This document shows, in pieces, positions 17,318 to 26,766 of a stretch of DNA of 64,000 nt. The position numbers and the translations under genes were made by a program. The stretch's first letter is position 1. Each line of letters begins with the position of its first letter. This DNA is from a bacterium (lineage in GTDB: Bacteria; Zixibacteria; MSB-5A5; WJJR01), in NCBI GenBank assembly GCA_021813505.1, contig JAKAKI010000081.1:1-64000 (forward strand). The letters are read 5' to 3'. The notes under the pieces were generated by a model that saw only the letters and a list, made by a program, of their open reading frames with translations, was not told the DNA's origin and made no database searches.

Positions 17318-19453
17318 TTAGCCGGCTTCCAGGAGCTCGGTGCGGGCGGAGTAGCGGCGCAGCCATTCCTCGCGAAGGAGCAGATGATCGGGGGCGGACA
17401 GTTTGGGGTCGGCTTTGAGGATTTCCCAAGCGGCCTTGCGAGCGGGTTCGACCAGAATGGAATCGCGGAGCAAGTCGGCAATCTGGAATTCGGGCAGGCC
17501 GTGCTGGCGGGTACCGAGGAATTCACCGGGGCCGCGCAGACGGAGGTCGGTTTCGGCGATCTCGAATCCATCGTTGGTGCGGCACATGACCTCGAGGCGC
17601 TCGCGGGCGATGACGCTGGGTTCGGCGCCGAGCATCAGCACACAGATTGATTCGCCGGGTCCGCGACCAATGCGCCCGCGGAGCTGGTGCAATTGGGAGA
17701 GGCCAAAGCGTTCGGCGTTTTCGATCACCATCAGCCGGGCCGCCGGGGCATCAACGCCGACTTCGATCACGGTTGTGGAGACGAGAATGTCGAGATCGCC
17801 GTGGTAGAAACGCTCCATCGTAGCGAGACGTTCCGTGGCTTTGATGCGGCCATGGACGATGCCGACGCGCCGATTGGGGAAGCGTGCACACAACGCTTCG
17901 TATCCCTCGGTGGCGGCCTTGAGGTCTGACTTCTCGGATTGCTCCACCAGAGGGTAGACGATGTAGGTGAGATCGCCGCGCGCACCGGCATCGTGAATGA
18001 AGTTGTACATCTTCTCGCGGGCATCCTCTCCCCTCCACACGGTGCGCACCCGCCCAAGCTGAGGCGGCTTCTCATTGAGGACCGAGACATCCAGGTCGCC
18101 GTACAAGGTCATCGCGAGGGTGCGCGGGATCGGTGTGGCGGTCATGATCAGCAGATCGGGGCGCCGGCCCTTGTCGACGAGTTTCTGGCGCTGGGCCACG
18201 CCGAAGCGGTGTTGTTCATCGATAACGACCATGCCCAGGTCGTGGAAGTCAACACCTTCGGAAAGGAGCGCGTGGGTACCGACGATGATGCGCGCTTCGC
18301 CTGAGGCAACAAGCTTCTGCCGGGACTTGCGTTCGGCCGCGGACACAGAACCGGTGAGGAGTACCGGAGTAATTCCGCAGGGCGCGAATAGCCGGGTCAG
18401 CGTGTGATGATGTTGCTCGGCCAGAATCTCCGTGGGCACGAGCAGGGCCGCCTGCGCACCGGCTTCCGCCCATTGCGCCATGGCGAGGGCGGCGACCACG
18501 GTCTTGCCGGAGCCGACGTCGCCTTGCAGGAGGCGGCGCATCGGGTGCTCCGAGCGCAAATCGGCGGTGATTTCGCTGGTGACGCGCTTCTGGGCGCCAG
18601 TCAGTGGCCAGGGGAGCGAATCGACGATTGTGCGCGCCCAGGTCGCTGTCGGCGGACAGGCGCGCCCGTCGCGGAGCCGGTCGATGGCACTGCGGCGGTT
18701 GGCCAGAGTCAGTTCGAGAAAGAAGAACTCATCAAAGGCGAGGCGGACGCGGGCTTTCTCGGCATCGTCGGCGGTCTCGGGGAAATGTGCATGAGCCACC
18801 GACCATGGCAGTGATGGCTGTGCCACCGTGTCACGAACGGCCTGCGGGAGGTAATCTTTGATCGTGGTCTCGGCGCTGTCGATTAGGGGCTTGATCACCC
18901 GGCGCAGGTTGCGGGACTCCAGACGCGCGATGCGCCAGGCCTCACCGGAAGGGTAAACTGGAATGACACGGCCGGTGTGCGTGAGATCGTCGGCGTCCCA
19001 ATCCTCGAGAATCTCCAGCTCCGGATGCAGGATTTGGAATCCGTGAAAGTAGGTGACGTTTCCTGAGACGGCGAGAATCACGCCCTTCTTGAGGCTATCT
19101 TGAAGGTACCGCCAGCCCGCGAACCACAGGAGAGAAAGCTGCCCGGTGCCGTCAACGATGGTCGCTTCAAAGCGGGTTTTGCCGCCTTTGATGACGCCGG
19201 TCATGGCGATTTTGCCCACGACAGTAACGGTCTGCCCTTCCAGCAGTGCGCCAATCTGAGCGATGTTGGAACGATCGAGGTAGCGTCGCGGCAGATTGAG
19301 CAGAAGGTCTGCGGCAGTTTCGATGCCAAGTTCGTGCAGAAGTTGGGCGCGTTTGGGGCCGATGCCCTTCACGAACTGGACCGGACGGGACCAGACGGGC
19401 TGGAGGGAGTCGGCGCGCGGCTTGATGCTCCCTGACTTGGACTTGGGGGCCAT
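17318..19453 (-). CDS. recG: ATP-dependent DNA helicase RecG
   Basis: RecG remodels stalled replication forks and branch-migrates Holliday junctions. The 711-residue protein has the N-terminal wedge/OB domain (VQFVKGIGPKRAQLLHELGI near 26-45; GGKTRFEATIVDGTGQLSLLWF near 90-111, the wedge fold). It also has helicase motif I GDVGSGKT (311-318), the DEQH box (412-415, in IDEQHRFGVAQR), motif III TATPIPRT and motif VI QLRGRIGRG. The C-terminal TRQHGLPEF element is diagnostic for RecG. The start is chosen at the ATG opening MAPKSKSGSIK. It is followed by the DUF1844-like gene and murB in the same direction. Confidence 0.96.
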   Translation of the reverse strand: MAPKSKSGSIKPRADSLQPVWSRPVQFVKGIGPKRAQLLHELGIETAADLLLNLPRRYLDRSNIAQIGALLEGQTVTVVGKIAMTGVIKGGKTRFEATIVDGTGQLSLLWFAGWRYLQDSLKKGVILAVSGNVTYFHGFQILHPELEILEDWDADDLTHTGRVIPVYPSGEAWRIARLESRNLRRVIKPLIDSAETTIKDYLPQAVRDTVAQPSLPWSVAHAHFPETADDAEKARVRLAFDEFFFLELTLANRRSAIDRLRDGRACPPTATWARTIVDSLPWPLTGAQKRVTSEITADLRSEHPMRRLLQGDVGSGKTVVAALAMAQWAEAGAQAALLVPTEILAEQHHHTLTRLFAPCGITPVLLTGSVSAAERKSRQKLVASGEARIIVGTHALLSEGVDFHDLGMVVIDEQHRFGVAQRQKLVDKGRRPDLLIMTATPIPRTLAMTLYGDLDVSVLNEKPPQLGRVRTVWRGEDAREKMYNFIHDAGARGDLTYIVYPLVEQSEKSDLKAATEGYEALCARFPNRRVGIVHGRIKATERLATMERFYHGDLDILVSTTVIEVGVDAPAARLMVIENAERFGLSQLHQLRGRIGRGPGESICVLMLGAEPSVIARERLEVMCRTNDGFEIAETDLRLRGPGEFLGTRQHGLPEFQIADLLRDSILVEPARKAAWEILKADPKLSAPDHLLLREEWLRRYSARTELLEAG

Positions 19454-19556
19454 GGGGGAGGAATATGAGGGTTGGGTGGAGGGATGGTATCAGTTTTCTG
19501 GGGGGCTACAGAGCACAAGCCACAGAGTCGCTTCGCCGTGGCACCGACTTCATCGA

Positions 19557-20792
19557 TCAGACTGATGTTCCCCTCCCGCCGAACTCGTGCTCGATCTCAA
19601 CTCGCGATACCATTGGCTCTCGACAACAGTCATCGTCGAGGATACTGCCAACGCGATCCGGACGACACACCAGGTCATGGTCCCCCTGTAGATACAGAAT
19701 GTGCGTGTAGAACTTCTCTGGCGGGAGTAGTACGTGGACGTCATCCCACGTCGCCTTGCATTTCGCCCAAACATTGATCTTTCCATCTGCTGCTTTTTGC
19801 GTCATCTCCATTGAGATTTCGTGTCCAGATTGGTCGCTGTATGCAGGTTGGGTCTTTATCCAGTCGAGGGCTTCCTTGCAGGGCCAATCACGCTCGACTA
19901 AAGCGGATTCCGAAAGTGATTTCTTCGCTCGCTCTCTTGCGAGCTCAACCTCTAGGGCAGCAATACGGATCTTCAGGTCTGCTCGCAGTAGTTTGAAGAG
20001 AAAGGCACCAATCCAGGACAACGCAGCGGCCGCGACGGCGCACTTGAACGCAAACCACATTTGAGCGCCGGTCATTATGCGCTCGGATGGATGTAGAAGG
20101 AGGGCAAACAGCATGATGAGTGCCGCAAAGATGGCGTTGGGCAAGACCTGACCTTTTGTGTGAGGCCAGGTGTCCTTGAAAGCCCTCCTCAGCGCTGCCA
20201 GGCCGGGAAGCAATCTTGCAAGAAACGACCGAACCTCTCGAACGCGCACAGAGAATTTCCGCGGCCACACTCTTCGCACGTTTCTACGAGAGTACATCAC
20301 CCTGTTGTATGGACCGTACTGGGCATCCGAGCCGGGATACCTCCATTTGAATTCCGGCTTAGACAATTCGTCTTCCGAAATGATTTCCCATGGCTGGTCG
20401 GAATCCTTTTGGCCCCAAATGAAGAGCCTGCCCCGCCTCGCAGCCTGATAAATCAGCGTCTCAAAGTCGGAGACAAGACACTTGCCTTTGCCCGCCCTTG
20501 TCTTGTCACCCCACTTTGTGTCGTCGCATAGATACTCAATCAGGCCAAAGTGCTCTAAATCCCGATCTGCATCAGAGGGTAACTGACCTCTGCTTGAAAT
20601 GCTATCCCACCAGTACGCAACCGCCGCGGCGACCAGCATCGGAGCAACCAACAGAAGCAGTCTCGGAGTCGGAGTGTCCGGCAAGAACTGTGTCACATAC
20701 TTCTGCAGAACAATTGTGATAATGATCCCCGCGAGAAAGATAACCCCGGTACGTATGCCGCCGACTCGCTTGTATGTGTCTTGACTTGCCAT
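19557..20792 (-). CDS. Unrecognised four-helix membrane protein
   Basis: A 411-residue protein matching no family I recognise. Two hydrophobic segments lie near the N-terminus (about 13-32 and 44-61) and two near the middle (about 222-240 and 250-270). A charged helical stretch follows (LKIRIAALEVELARERAKKS, possibly coiled coil). The soluble regions contain LFIWGQKDSDQPWEIISEDE and an acidic C-terminus with paired cysteines (DDDCCREP). Codon use is visibly more mixed and less GC3-rich than in recG or the dcw genes. It is flanked on its upstream side by a 600-base repeat-rich spacer. These signs suggest an acquired accessory gene. The gene is likely real given its length and membrane topology. 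Confidence 0.7.
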   Translation of the reverse strand: MASQDTYKRVGGIRTGVIFLAGIIITIVLQKYVTQFLPDTPTPRLLLLVAPMLVAAAVAYWWDSISSRGQLPSDADRDLEHFGLIEYLCDDTKWGDKTRAGKGKCLVSDFETLIYQAARRGRLFIWGQKDSDQPWEIISEDELSKPEFKWRYPGSDAQYGPYNRVMYSRRNVRRVWPRKFSVRVREVRSFLARLLPGLAALRRAFKDTWPHTKGQVLPNAIFAALIMLFALLLHPSERIMTGAQMWFAFKCAVAAAALSWIGAFLFKLLRADLKIRIAALEVELARERAKKSLSESALVERDWPCKEALDWIKTQPAYSDQSGHEISMEMTQKAADGKINVWAKCKATWDDVHVLLPPEKFYTHILYLQGDHDLVCRPDRVGSILDDDCCREPMVSRVEIEHEFGGRGTSV

Positions 20793-21166
20793 CCCAGGTA
20801 ATCTACCGGGCAGAAACGCTCCGGGTCAATGGGCCTGGGTGCCACTGACAAGAAGATTCCACGGCTCTTTGGAAAATCTACTCACACGTCTCACAATCCG
20901 AAGAAAGACACGGACAAGGAAGGCCGAGCATTAAGCCGCCCGGTCTTCCTTGTACGTGGCACCCGTGAATTCGAGGCTTCGCTGTCGGACAGTAGGGCGG
21001 CTGCCCTGAGGGTACGCAGTGCGGGGATCTCGTGCTGTGGGCAGCCGCCGTCTCCACCGGAAAGACGGCGGATGCCTTGCTTTGATCATCCTCTGACCGA
21101 CTCCAAGCTTACTCCTTTTGCCTGCATTTGGCCGGGGGGAACAAGGCATCCGTCCTACGGCCGCTC

Positions 21167-21238
21167 GTCACGCCCGCGAAGGCGGGGGTCCAGTTGTGTG
21201 TGCGGATGTGTCTGGTTTCCCGCTTTCGCGGGAGCGAC
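21167..21238. repeat. REPIN-like inverted pair (copy 2, diverged)
   Basis: The left arm GTCACGCCCGCGAAGGCGGG (from 21167) and right arm TTTCCCGCTTTCGCGGGAGC (to 21238) face each other across a short spacer. They match the element at 1844-1912 with several substitutions and a near-identical TGTGTGYGG-like spacer. Two copies 19 kb apart in opposite gene contexts support a dispersed family. Confidence 0.75.
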
Positions 21239-21332
21239 GACCAGCCGGTTATTCAAGGCACCCTTTGGTCACGGCTTCTCGAGACCGCCATGAAATGGGA
21301 GAATGCTCTGTTAAGCTCCCCGTCCTCAAACT

Positions 21333-21376
21333 CGGACGAGCGTCCGGAGCACTTGAAACCCGGACGAACGTCCGGG
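21333..21376. repeat. Two CGGACG-NN-CGTCCG palindromes in tandem
   Basis: CGGACG-AG-CGTCCG (21333-21346) and CCCGGACG-AA-CGTCCGGG (21359-21376) are both followed by GRGCAC. They lie 20 bases beyond the stop of the FG-GAP gene. They could fold into hairpins at the 3' end of that transcript, but no T-run follows on the minus strand. Confidence 0.75.
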
Positions 21377-21395
21377 GCACATGGTCGTACCCAGC

Positions 21396-23837
21396 CTACT
21401 TGAGCAAGACCAGCTTTCTGGTGGCGGAGTGACGGCCTATGGACAATCGGCAGAGATAGACGCCACTGCCGACGACTCTGCCGTGAGAATCGCGTCCGTC
21501 CCACGCCAGACCGGTAGTGCCCGGTTCCATCTCCCGGTCGGCGAGTCTGGCGACCTCGCGCCCGAGAATATCGTAAATGAGCACACGGACGTGTGAATAC
21601 TTGGGTAGATTGAAGCTAATCAGCGTCGATGAATTGAAGGGGTTTGGACGGTTCTGTGAGATCCAGAGTGGTTCAGTGTTGCCCAGTTCTTCAGGCCACT
21701 GCACATCCGTTGGAATGTCGCTGCAATTGAGCAACACCGCGATCTTGTCGCCGGCCACGGCCAGATCCTGATCTCCGTCCCCGTCCAGGTCGGCCGCAAA
21801 GACCGACGTGGGAAAACCGCCAACAGAGTAGCTGCCGAACGGGGTAAATGACCCATCCCCGTCCCCGATGTTCTTCAGCAGGAACACGCCGCCGCGATGA
21901 ACCACCGCGAGGTCTTTGTCCCCATCACCATCCAGATCCGTTGCGAAGATTGACCAGAGATAGCGGACCGCCTCGTGGTTGACTGCCGGGGCAAAAGTGC
22001 CATCTCCGTTGTTCTTCAGCACTGAAACGCCGCCGACGCCGTATTGATTGGCAACTGCCAGATCCTGATCGCCGTCACCGTCCAGATCGGCCGCGACGAC
22101 CGATGCCGGATGCGAGCCCACTGCGTAGTTGACCGGCTCGGAATATGTCCCGTCTCCAGTGTTTGTCAGAACAGCCACGGAGTTGCTGTCTTCAAGAGCC
22201 ACCGCCAGATCCAGACCCTTGCTCCCATCCAGATCGGCCGCGACGACCGACTGAGGACGAGGGCCAACGCTGTGCTGGACCGCTGGGGCAAACGTACCGA
22301 GTTCCTTGTTTTCCAGAATCGAAACACTGTTGCCCGTGGAGTTGGCAACTGCCAGATCCTGATCCTCATCCCCATCCAGATCAGCGGCAAAGACCGACAC
22401 CGGCTGCCACCCGACAGCATAGTCGACCGCCCCGGCATACACTCCGCTCCCCTTGTTCATCAGCACCGAAACAATATCACTCCCCTGGCAGGCCACCGCC
22501 AATTCTAGTTCCTTATCGCCGTTCAGATCGGCTGCGGATACCGACGCCGGACGGATGCCGACCTTGTAGTTGACCGGCGCGCCATAAGTGCCGCTCCCCT
22601 TGTTCTCCAGAACCGAGACGTTGTCGCTGTCCCAGTTGGCGACGGCCAAATCCTGATCTTTGTCACGGTCAAGATCGCCCGCAACGACCGAACGAGGACC
22701 GGAACCAGCCGCGTAGTTGGGCGCTGCGATAAACGTACCGTCCCCTTCGTTCTTCAGAATCGTGACATAGCCGCTGCCGTAATCGACCACCGCCACGTCT
22801 CTGTCCTTGTCCCCATCGAGATCGACCGCAACAACCGACCGAGGTTCATTACCGACCCCGTAGCTGACCGCCGGGGCATATGTCCCGTTTCCATTGTTAT
22901 TCAGTACTGATACTGCATTGCTGAGCCAATTGGCCACAACCAGATCCGGATACTTGTCTTCATTCAGATCGGCTGGAAAGACCGAAATGGGACTGTTGCC
23001 GGCTGAGTAGCTGACCAGCGGGAGAAATGTCCCGTTTCCCTTGTTGGTCAGAACTGTGACTAAGCCTACCGAGTTGGCCACTGCCAAATCCAGGTCCCCA
23101 TCTCCTTCCACGTCGGCAGCAGCGATTGATCGTGGACTGGAGCCGGCCGCATAGTTGGCCGGTGCGGCATACGTTCCGTCACCGTCATTCTTCAGGACTG
23201 AGAGGGTGTCGAGCCAATTGACCACCGCCAAATCCTGATCGCCATCCCCATCCAGATCGGCTGCACAGATCGAGGCTGAACCGGTAGCAAGCGCGTAGGT
23301 GGCCGGTGCGGCAAACGTCGCGTTCCCATTGTTCTTGAGGATCGAGATTCCACCCGCGGTAGTCACAGCCAGATCCTGATCCCCATCCCCATCCAGATCG
23401 GCCGCAGAAACCAGCCGGGCAGCAATGCCGGCTGGGTAATTGACCCTCGTCGCGAATGTCCCGCCTCCAAAGTTCTTCAACACCGAGATGATGTCGGCGG
23501 TCGAATACGCGACTGCGAGATCCTGATCCCCGTCTCCGTCCAAGTCGGCGGCAACGACGGACCGAGGCTCAGAGCCAACTTGGTAGCCGGCCGCCGCGGC
23601 GTAGGTCCCGTCGCCGTTGTTTCTCAGCACAGAGATGTCGCTGCCTCCCTCATTTGGCACTGCCAGATCCTGATCACCATCCCCATCAAGATCAGCAGCA
23701 ACGACCGCCATCGGGTCCACTCCGACCTCGAATGAACGGGCAGCCCTGAAACAGAAGTCCTGTGCGCTGGCAGTGAAGATCGGAAGAAGCACGGCGGTGA
23801 AGACCAAGACACCTGTCACAACTAATCGCGATTTCAT
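21396..23837 (-). CDS. FG-GAP/VCBS-repeat secreted protein with T9SS-type C-terminal domain
   Basis: An 813-residue protein. The start MKSRLVVTGVLVFTAVLLPI is a signal peptide, and GGAGGTGG 5 bases upstream fixes it. Residues about 40-700 are 14 repeats of roughly 47 residues, each with the calcium-binding-type core AADLDGDGDQDLAV and ISVLKNNGDGTF, consistent with one or two beta-propellers. Units 9-11 are the most diverged. The C-terminus contains NRPNPFNSSTLISFNLP, VRVLIYDILGREVARL and VYLCRLSIG...TRKLVLLK, a type-A T9SS sorting/FlgD-like domain. It is therefore predicted to be exported through the SprA channel to the cell surface. Ligand unknown. It has its own promoter (23918-23946) and appears monocistronic. 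Confidence 0.88.
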   Translation of the reverse strand: MKSRLVVTGVLVFTAVLLPIFTASAQDFCFRAARSFEVGVDPMAVVAADLDGDGDQDLAVPNEGGSDISVLRNNGDGTYAAAAGYQVGSEPRSVVAADLDGDGDQDLAVAYSTADIISVLKNFGGGTFATRVNYPAGIAARLVSAADLDGDGDQDLAVTTAGGISILKNNGNATFAAPATYALATGSASICAADLDGDGDQDLAVVNWLDTLSVLKNDGDGTYAAPANYAAGSSPRSIAAADVEGDGDLDLAVANSVGLVTVLTNKGNGTFLPLVSYSAGNSPISVFPADLNEDKYPDLVVANWLSNAVSVLNNNGNGTYAPAVSYGVGNEPRSVVAVDLDGDKDRDVAVVDYGSGYVTILKNEGDGTFIAAPNYAAGSGPRSVVAGDLDRDKDQDLAVANWDSDNVSVLENKGSGTYGAPVNYKVGIRPASVSAADLNGDKELELAVACQGSDIVSVLMNKGSGVYAGAVDYAVGWQPVSVFAADLDGDEDQDLAVANSTGNSVSILENKELGTFAPAVQHSVGPRPQSVVAADLDGSKGLDLAVALEDSNSVAVLTNTGDGTYSEPVNYAVGSHPASVVAADLDGDGDQDLAVANQYGVGGVSVLKNNGDGTFAPAVNHEAVRYLWSIFATDLDGDGDKDLAVVHRGGVFLLKNIGDGDGSFTPFGSYSVGGFPTSVFAADLDGDGDQDLAVAGDKIAVLLNCSDIPTDVQWPEELGNTEPLWISQNRPNPFNSSTLISFNLPKYSHVRVLIYDILGREVARLADREMEPGTTGLAWDGRDSHGRVVGSGVYLCRLSIGRHSATRKLVLLK

Positions 23838-23917
23838 TTTCCACCTCCGTACAGGCAGCTGTTTTTGGGTCCAAGGACGCAGGACAAGGCATCCCTGCGA
23901 GATGCACAATCTTGACA

Positions 23918-23946
23918 ATTATAACACCGATTTGTCGATTTGGCAA
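23918..23946 (-). promoter_or_regulatory. Near-consensus sigma-70-type promoter for the FG-GAP gene
   Basis: On the minus strand TTGCCA (23946-23941), a 17-base spacer and TATAAT (23923-23918). This leaves a leader of about 75 bases before the ATG at 23837. The rest of the 423-base gap between ftsZ and this gene holds the ftsZ terminator and no recognisable gene. Confidence 0.75.
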
Positions 23947-24198
23947 GTCCCTAATTCGCCCCACTACCACGCCGGGCGCGCACGCGTTCGAGTTCTCTTA
24001 ATCTCAGAAGCGTGGCCGTCCTGCCACTACGCCATGCGGGGACCCGGCGGACACACGGCATGAGTTGTGCGCCTGTCCGCTTTGGGCCAATCGGTCCGTC
24101 AGTGTCCGACCATCGTGGGTGGCCCCTGCCCGGTGTTACTTGTCAACTCCATGAAGGCGCGGGGCCGGAATCCACGGAGTTTCCGTGAGCCAGAGCGC

Positions 24199-24235
24199 AA
24201 AAAAGAGGAAGGGCGTCCCGAGTGCGGACGCCCTT
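24199..24235 (-). terminator. Intrinsic terminator of the dcw operon
   Basis: Read on the minus strand: AAGGGCGTCC, a 7-base loop, GGACGCCCTT, then CCTCTTTTTT. It starts 26 bases after the ftsZ stop and closes the cell-wall/division operon. Confidence 0.88.
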
Positions 24236-24260
24236 GGGTGTTCAGCCTGTGATATTGGTG

Positions 24261-25487
24261 TCAGGGCTCGAGGATGACGGGCGGGGCCACAGGTGCGCGT
24301 TTCAGGTGCTTACGTACGAAAGCTGGAACTTCAAGATTCTCAAGTTCATTGTCCGACATGACCGGCTGGGGCAGGATCGAGCTGTCGCCCATGGCGATGC
24401 CGGCAATGCGGTTGGCGGGTGCCACGACTCGATCGGGATTGAACAGGTCAATCGACGCGCCGGTGACCCTTGGGGTACGGATGGGCTGCATGATCTCCTC
24501 GCGCGCCGGCCGTGAACTGGACTGGCGCGGGCTGCCGAACCCGGTCGCGATCACTGTCACGCATATTTCGTCGCCCAGTCGGGGATCGATGACCGCGCCA
24601 AATATGATATTGGCGTCATCGCCCGCCGCCTCGTTGATGATCGACGTGGCTTCGTTCACATCGTGGAGCGCCAGGTCCGGGCCGCCGGTGACATTGACAA
24701 GGACACCGCGCGCACCGGAGATCGAGACATCTTCGAGCAGCGGCGAGTGGATGGCGGCATAGGCCGCATCCTTGGCCTTGCCGTCGCCGGAAGCACGCCC
24801 CGTTCCCATGATCGCATCGCCCATTTCGCGCATCACCGTCCGCACGTCGGCGAAGTCGCAGTTGATGAGGCCGGGAACCGTGATCAGGTCGGCAATGCCC
24901 TTGGTGGCCTGGTGAAGGACCTCATCACACAGGCAGAAGGCATCGGTCAGGCGGGTGGTCTTGTCGACGATGGACAACAGGCGCTGATTCGGAATGCAGA
25001 TCAGCGTGTCCACACGCTCCTTCAGTTCTTCCAATCCTTCGTCGGCGCGCGTGGACCGGCGTTTTCCCTCGAAGTCAAACGGCCGGGTCACAATGGCGAC
25101 GGTCAAAGCGCCCTGCTGGCGGGCGAGTTCGGCGATGACCGGAGCCGCACCAGTTCCGGTACCGCCGCCCATACCCGCGGTGACGAAGACCATGTCCGCG
25201 CCGGCCAGCGCCGCGCTGACCAGGTCGCGATCCTCATCGATGGCGCGACGGCCGACAGTCGGATCGGCACCCGCGCCCAGGCCGCGGGTCAGTTTGGTGC
25301 CGATTTGAATCCGGCAGGCCGCTTTGGATTGCTCCAGATCCTGGGAATCGGTGTTGACGGTTAAGAACTCGACTCCGGTCAGCCCGGCATCGATCATCCG
25401 GTTGACGGCGTTGCCGCCGGCGCCGCCTACGCCGACGACCTTGAGTTTGGCGGCGAGAACATCCTCCAGTGCGTATTCAAATGTCAT
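24261..25487 (-). CDS. ftsZ: Cell division protein FtsZ
   Basis: FtsZ is the tubulin-like GTPase that forms the cytokinetic ring. The 408-residue protein has [19 protein letters not shown], the GTP signature GGGTGTG (107-113) and NTDSQDL. It ends with the conserved C-terminal peptide [15 protein letters not shown], which binds FtsA and other partners, after a flexible linker. The start [10 protein letters not shown] has AGGGGAGG 6 bases upstream. An in-frame upstream ATG (25562) would add residues encoded by the 9-bp repeat (pattern SYRSYKSY) and is rejected. Last gene of the dcw operon, 52 bases after ftsA. Confidence 0.98.
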   Translation of the reverse strand: MTFEYALEDVLAAKLKVVGVGGAGGNAVNRMIDAGLTGVEFLTVNTDSQDLEQSKAACRIQIGTKLTRGLGAGADPTVGRRAIDEDRDLVSAALAGADMVFVTAGMGGGTGTGAAPVIAELARQQGALTVAIVTRPFDFEGKRRSTRADEGLEELKERVDTLICIPNQRLLSIVDKTTRLTDAFCLCDEVLHQATKGIADLITVPGLINCDFADVRTVMREMGDAIMGTGRASGDGKAKDAAYAAIHSPLLEDVSISGARGVLVNVTGGPDLALHDVNEATSIINEAAGDDANIIFGAVIDPRLGDEICVTVIATGFGSPRQSSSRPAREEIMQPIRTPRVTGASIDLFNPDRVVAPANRIAGIAMGDSSILPQPVMSDNELENLEVPAFVRKHLKRAPVAPPVILEP

Positions 25488-25515
25488 GTCAGCCTCCCCT
25501 TTTTCAAGACAATCA

Positions 25516-25551
25516 TAGGACTTATATGACCGATAGGACCTATAGAAACTC
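25516..25551. repeat. 9-bp tandem repeat, TAGGACCTA type, between ftsA and ftsZ
   Basis: Units TAGGACTTA, TATGACCGA, TAGGACCTA and a degenerate TAGAAACTC (25516-25551). On the minus strand the last unit supplies the TAG stop codon of ftsA, and the array ends about 20 bases before the ftsZ ribosome-binding site. Confidence 0.85.
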
Positions 25552-26766
25552 TGAGAGAACATTGCCGATGCGCGCCGTCAGTCGGCGGAAGACGCCTTGC
25601 GGCACCGGGGCCGCGGCTGATCCGGCGCTGGCACGGGTGATCAGGCCGACCGCAGTCGCGTTGGCGGCGCCGGTGGCCAGGCCCATCATGCCCAGCGAGT
25701 CCGAGGGGCGTCCGATGCGAACCGGCAGGTCGAAAATCCGTTCGGCCAGTTCGGCCGCTCCGCTGATCGCGGCGCCACCGCCCGCCAGGACCACTCCCGA
25801 TGCGAGCATGTCGGTGATCGGAGCCTTTTGAATCTCGGCCTTCGCCAGCAAGAAGAGTTCCTCGAGGCGTGGGCCGATGATGGAGGCGATCACGCGTTGC
25901 GAGACTTCACGTGGCGCCTGATCGCCCACTCCCGGGACCGACACGGTTTCGGGGGCGGTGACCGACTCCGAGAGAGCGGCACCGGCAGTGAGTTTGATTT
26001 GCTCCGCCGAGTCGATGGTGGTGCGCAGACCGATTGCCAGATCGTTGGTCACGTTGCGTCCACCGAGCGCGATAGTGGCGGTATGCCGAACGGCATCATC
26101 CAGGAACACGGCGACGTCAGTCAGGCCGGCGCCAACATCGACCAGCGCCACACCCATCTCGCGTTCGCGTTCGGAGAGAACCGCGTCAGCGGTCGCGAGA
26201 ATCGAGAGCGTGAGTGAATCGAGCGTGTACCCGGCCTGCTGAGTGCAATGGTGGATGTTGTTGACGGCGAGCGCCGCTGCGGTGACGATGTGGACCTCGA
26301 CTTCGAGACGCGATCCGACCATTCCGATCGGGTCTTTGATGCCGCCCTGATCATCGACGATGAACTCGCGCGGCAGGACATGGATGACCTCACGGTCGGG
26401 CGGAACGGGCACTGCACGGGCCGCCTGCATGACGCGATCGACGTCTTCCTCACCGATAGTGCCGCCGCGTTTCGAGACCGCAACCACGCCGCGTGAATTC
26501 ACGCTGCGGATGTGGTCGCCGGCGATATTGGCGTGAATCGATCCGGGAGGCACGCCGGCCATGAGTTCGGCATCCGCCAGGGCGCGGCGGATGGCCTCCG
26601 AGGTGCGGTCCAGGTGGACGATGACCCCGCGGCGCAAGCCCGGCGACGGGGCTTGACCGACACCGACGATCTTATAGGTCCCATCGGGGTCGACCTCGGC
26701 GGTGATCGCGGTCACCTGCGAAGTCCCGATGTCCAGACCAGTGATGGTTGAGAATGCGGCTGTCAT
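25540..26766 (-). CDS. ftsA: Cell division protein FtsA
   Basis: FtsA is the actin-like membrane tether of FtsZ. The 408-residue protein has phosphate-1 [14 protein letters not shown], the SHS2-like 1C subdomain ([23 protein letters not shown]), phosphate-2 [16 protein letters not shown] and the adenosine motif [17 protein letters not shown]. The C-terminus [16 protein letters not shown] can form the amphipathic membrane-targeting helix but stops abruptly where the 9-bp repeat begins, so its stop codon is repeat-derived. The start overlaps ftsQ as ATGA. Confidence 0.96.
   Translation of the reverse strand: MTAAFSTITGLDIGTSQVTAITAEVDPDGTYKIVGVGQAPSPGLRRGVIVHLDRTSEAIRRALADAELMAGVPPGSIHANIAGDHIRSVNSRGVVAVSKRGGTIGEEDVDRVMQAARAVPVPPDREVIHVLPREFIVDDQGGIKDPIGMVGSRLEVEVHIVTAAALAVNNIHHCTQQAGYTLDSLTLSILATADAVLSEREREMGVALVDVGAGLTDVAVFLDDAVRHTATIALGGRNVTNDLAIGLRTTIDSAEQIKLTAGAALSESVTAPETVSVPGVGDQAPREVSQRVIASIIGPRLEELFLLAKAEIQKAPITDMLASGVVLAGGGAAISGAAELAERIFDLPVRIGRPSDSLGMMGLATGAANATAVGLITRASAGSAAAPVPQGVFRRLTARIGNVLSEFL

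Larger units (their letters stand above)
20793..21395. other. Gene-free, repeat-rich spacer
   Basis: No credible gene is seen. From left to right it holds: a TGCCACTGAC fragment near 20840; an inverted repeat ACAAGGAAG/CTTCCTTGT (20914-20953); an inverted repeat CCGCCGTC/GACGGCGG (21045-21071) continued by GGATGCCTTG (about 21070) and its inverted partner CAAGGCATCC (about 21142); the second REPIN-like pair (21167-21238); and two CGGACG-type palindromes (21333-21376). It looks like a landing site for several palindromic element families. Confidence 0.75.

Noticed and set aside
17215-17571. Extended N-terminus for the DUF1844-like protein
   Set aside because: The extension overlaps the end of recG out of frame and reads through the 17283-17303 palindrome; similarity begins only after the ATG at 17214.
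21700-23750. Regularly spaced DNA repeats that could suggest a CRISPR array
   Set aside because: The period is about 140 bases, the repeats are degenerate at codon third positions and the frame encodes FG-GAP repeats, so this is a coding repeat.
23985-24066. tRNA-like sequence on the minus strand (GGCGTAGTGGCAGGACGGCC and a CTCGAAC loop-like word)
   Set aside because: No acceptor stem pairing, no proper anticodon stem-loop and no TTCRA T-loop could be built; at most a decayed fragment.
25488-25562. N-terminal extension of FtsZ from an upstream ATG
   Set aside because: The extra residues are encoded by the 9-bp repeat, overlap ftsA, and a strong ribosome-binding site precedes the ATG at 25487.
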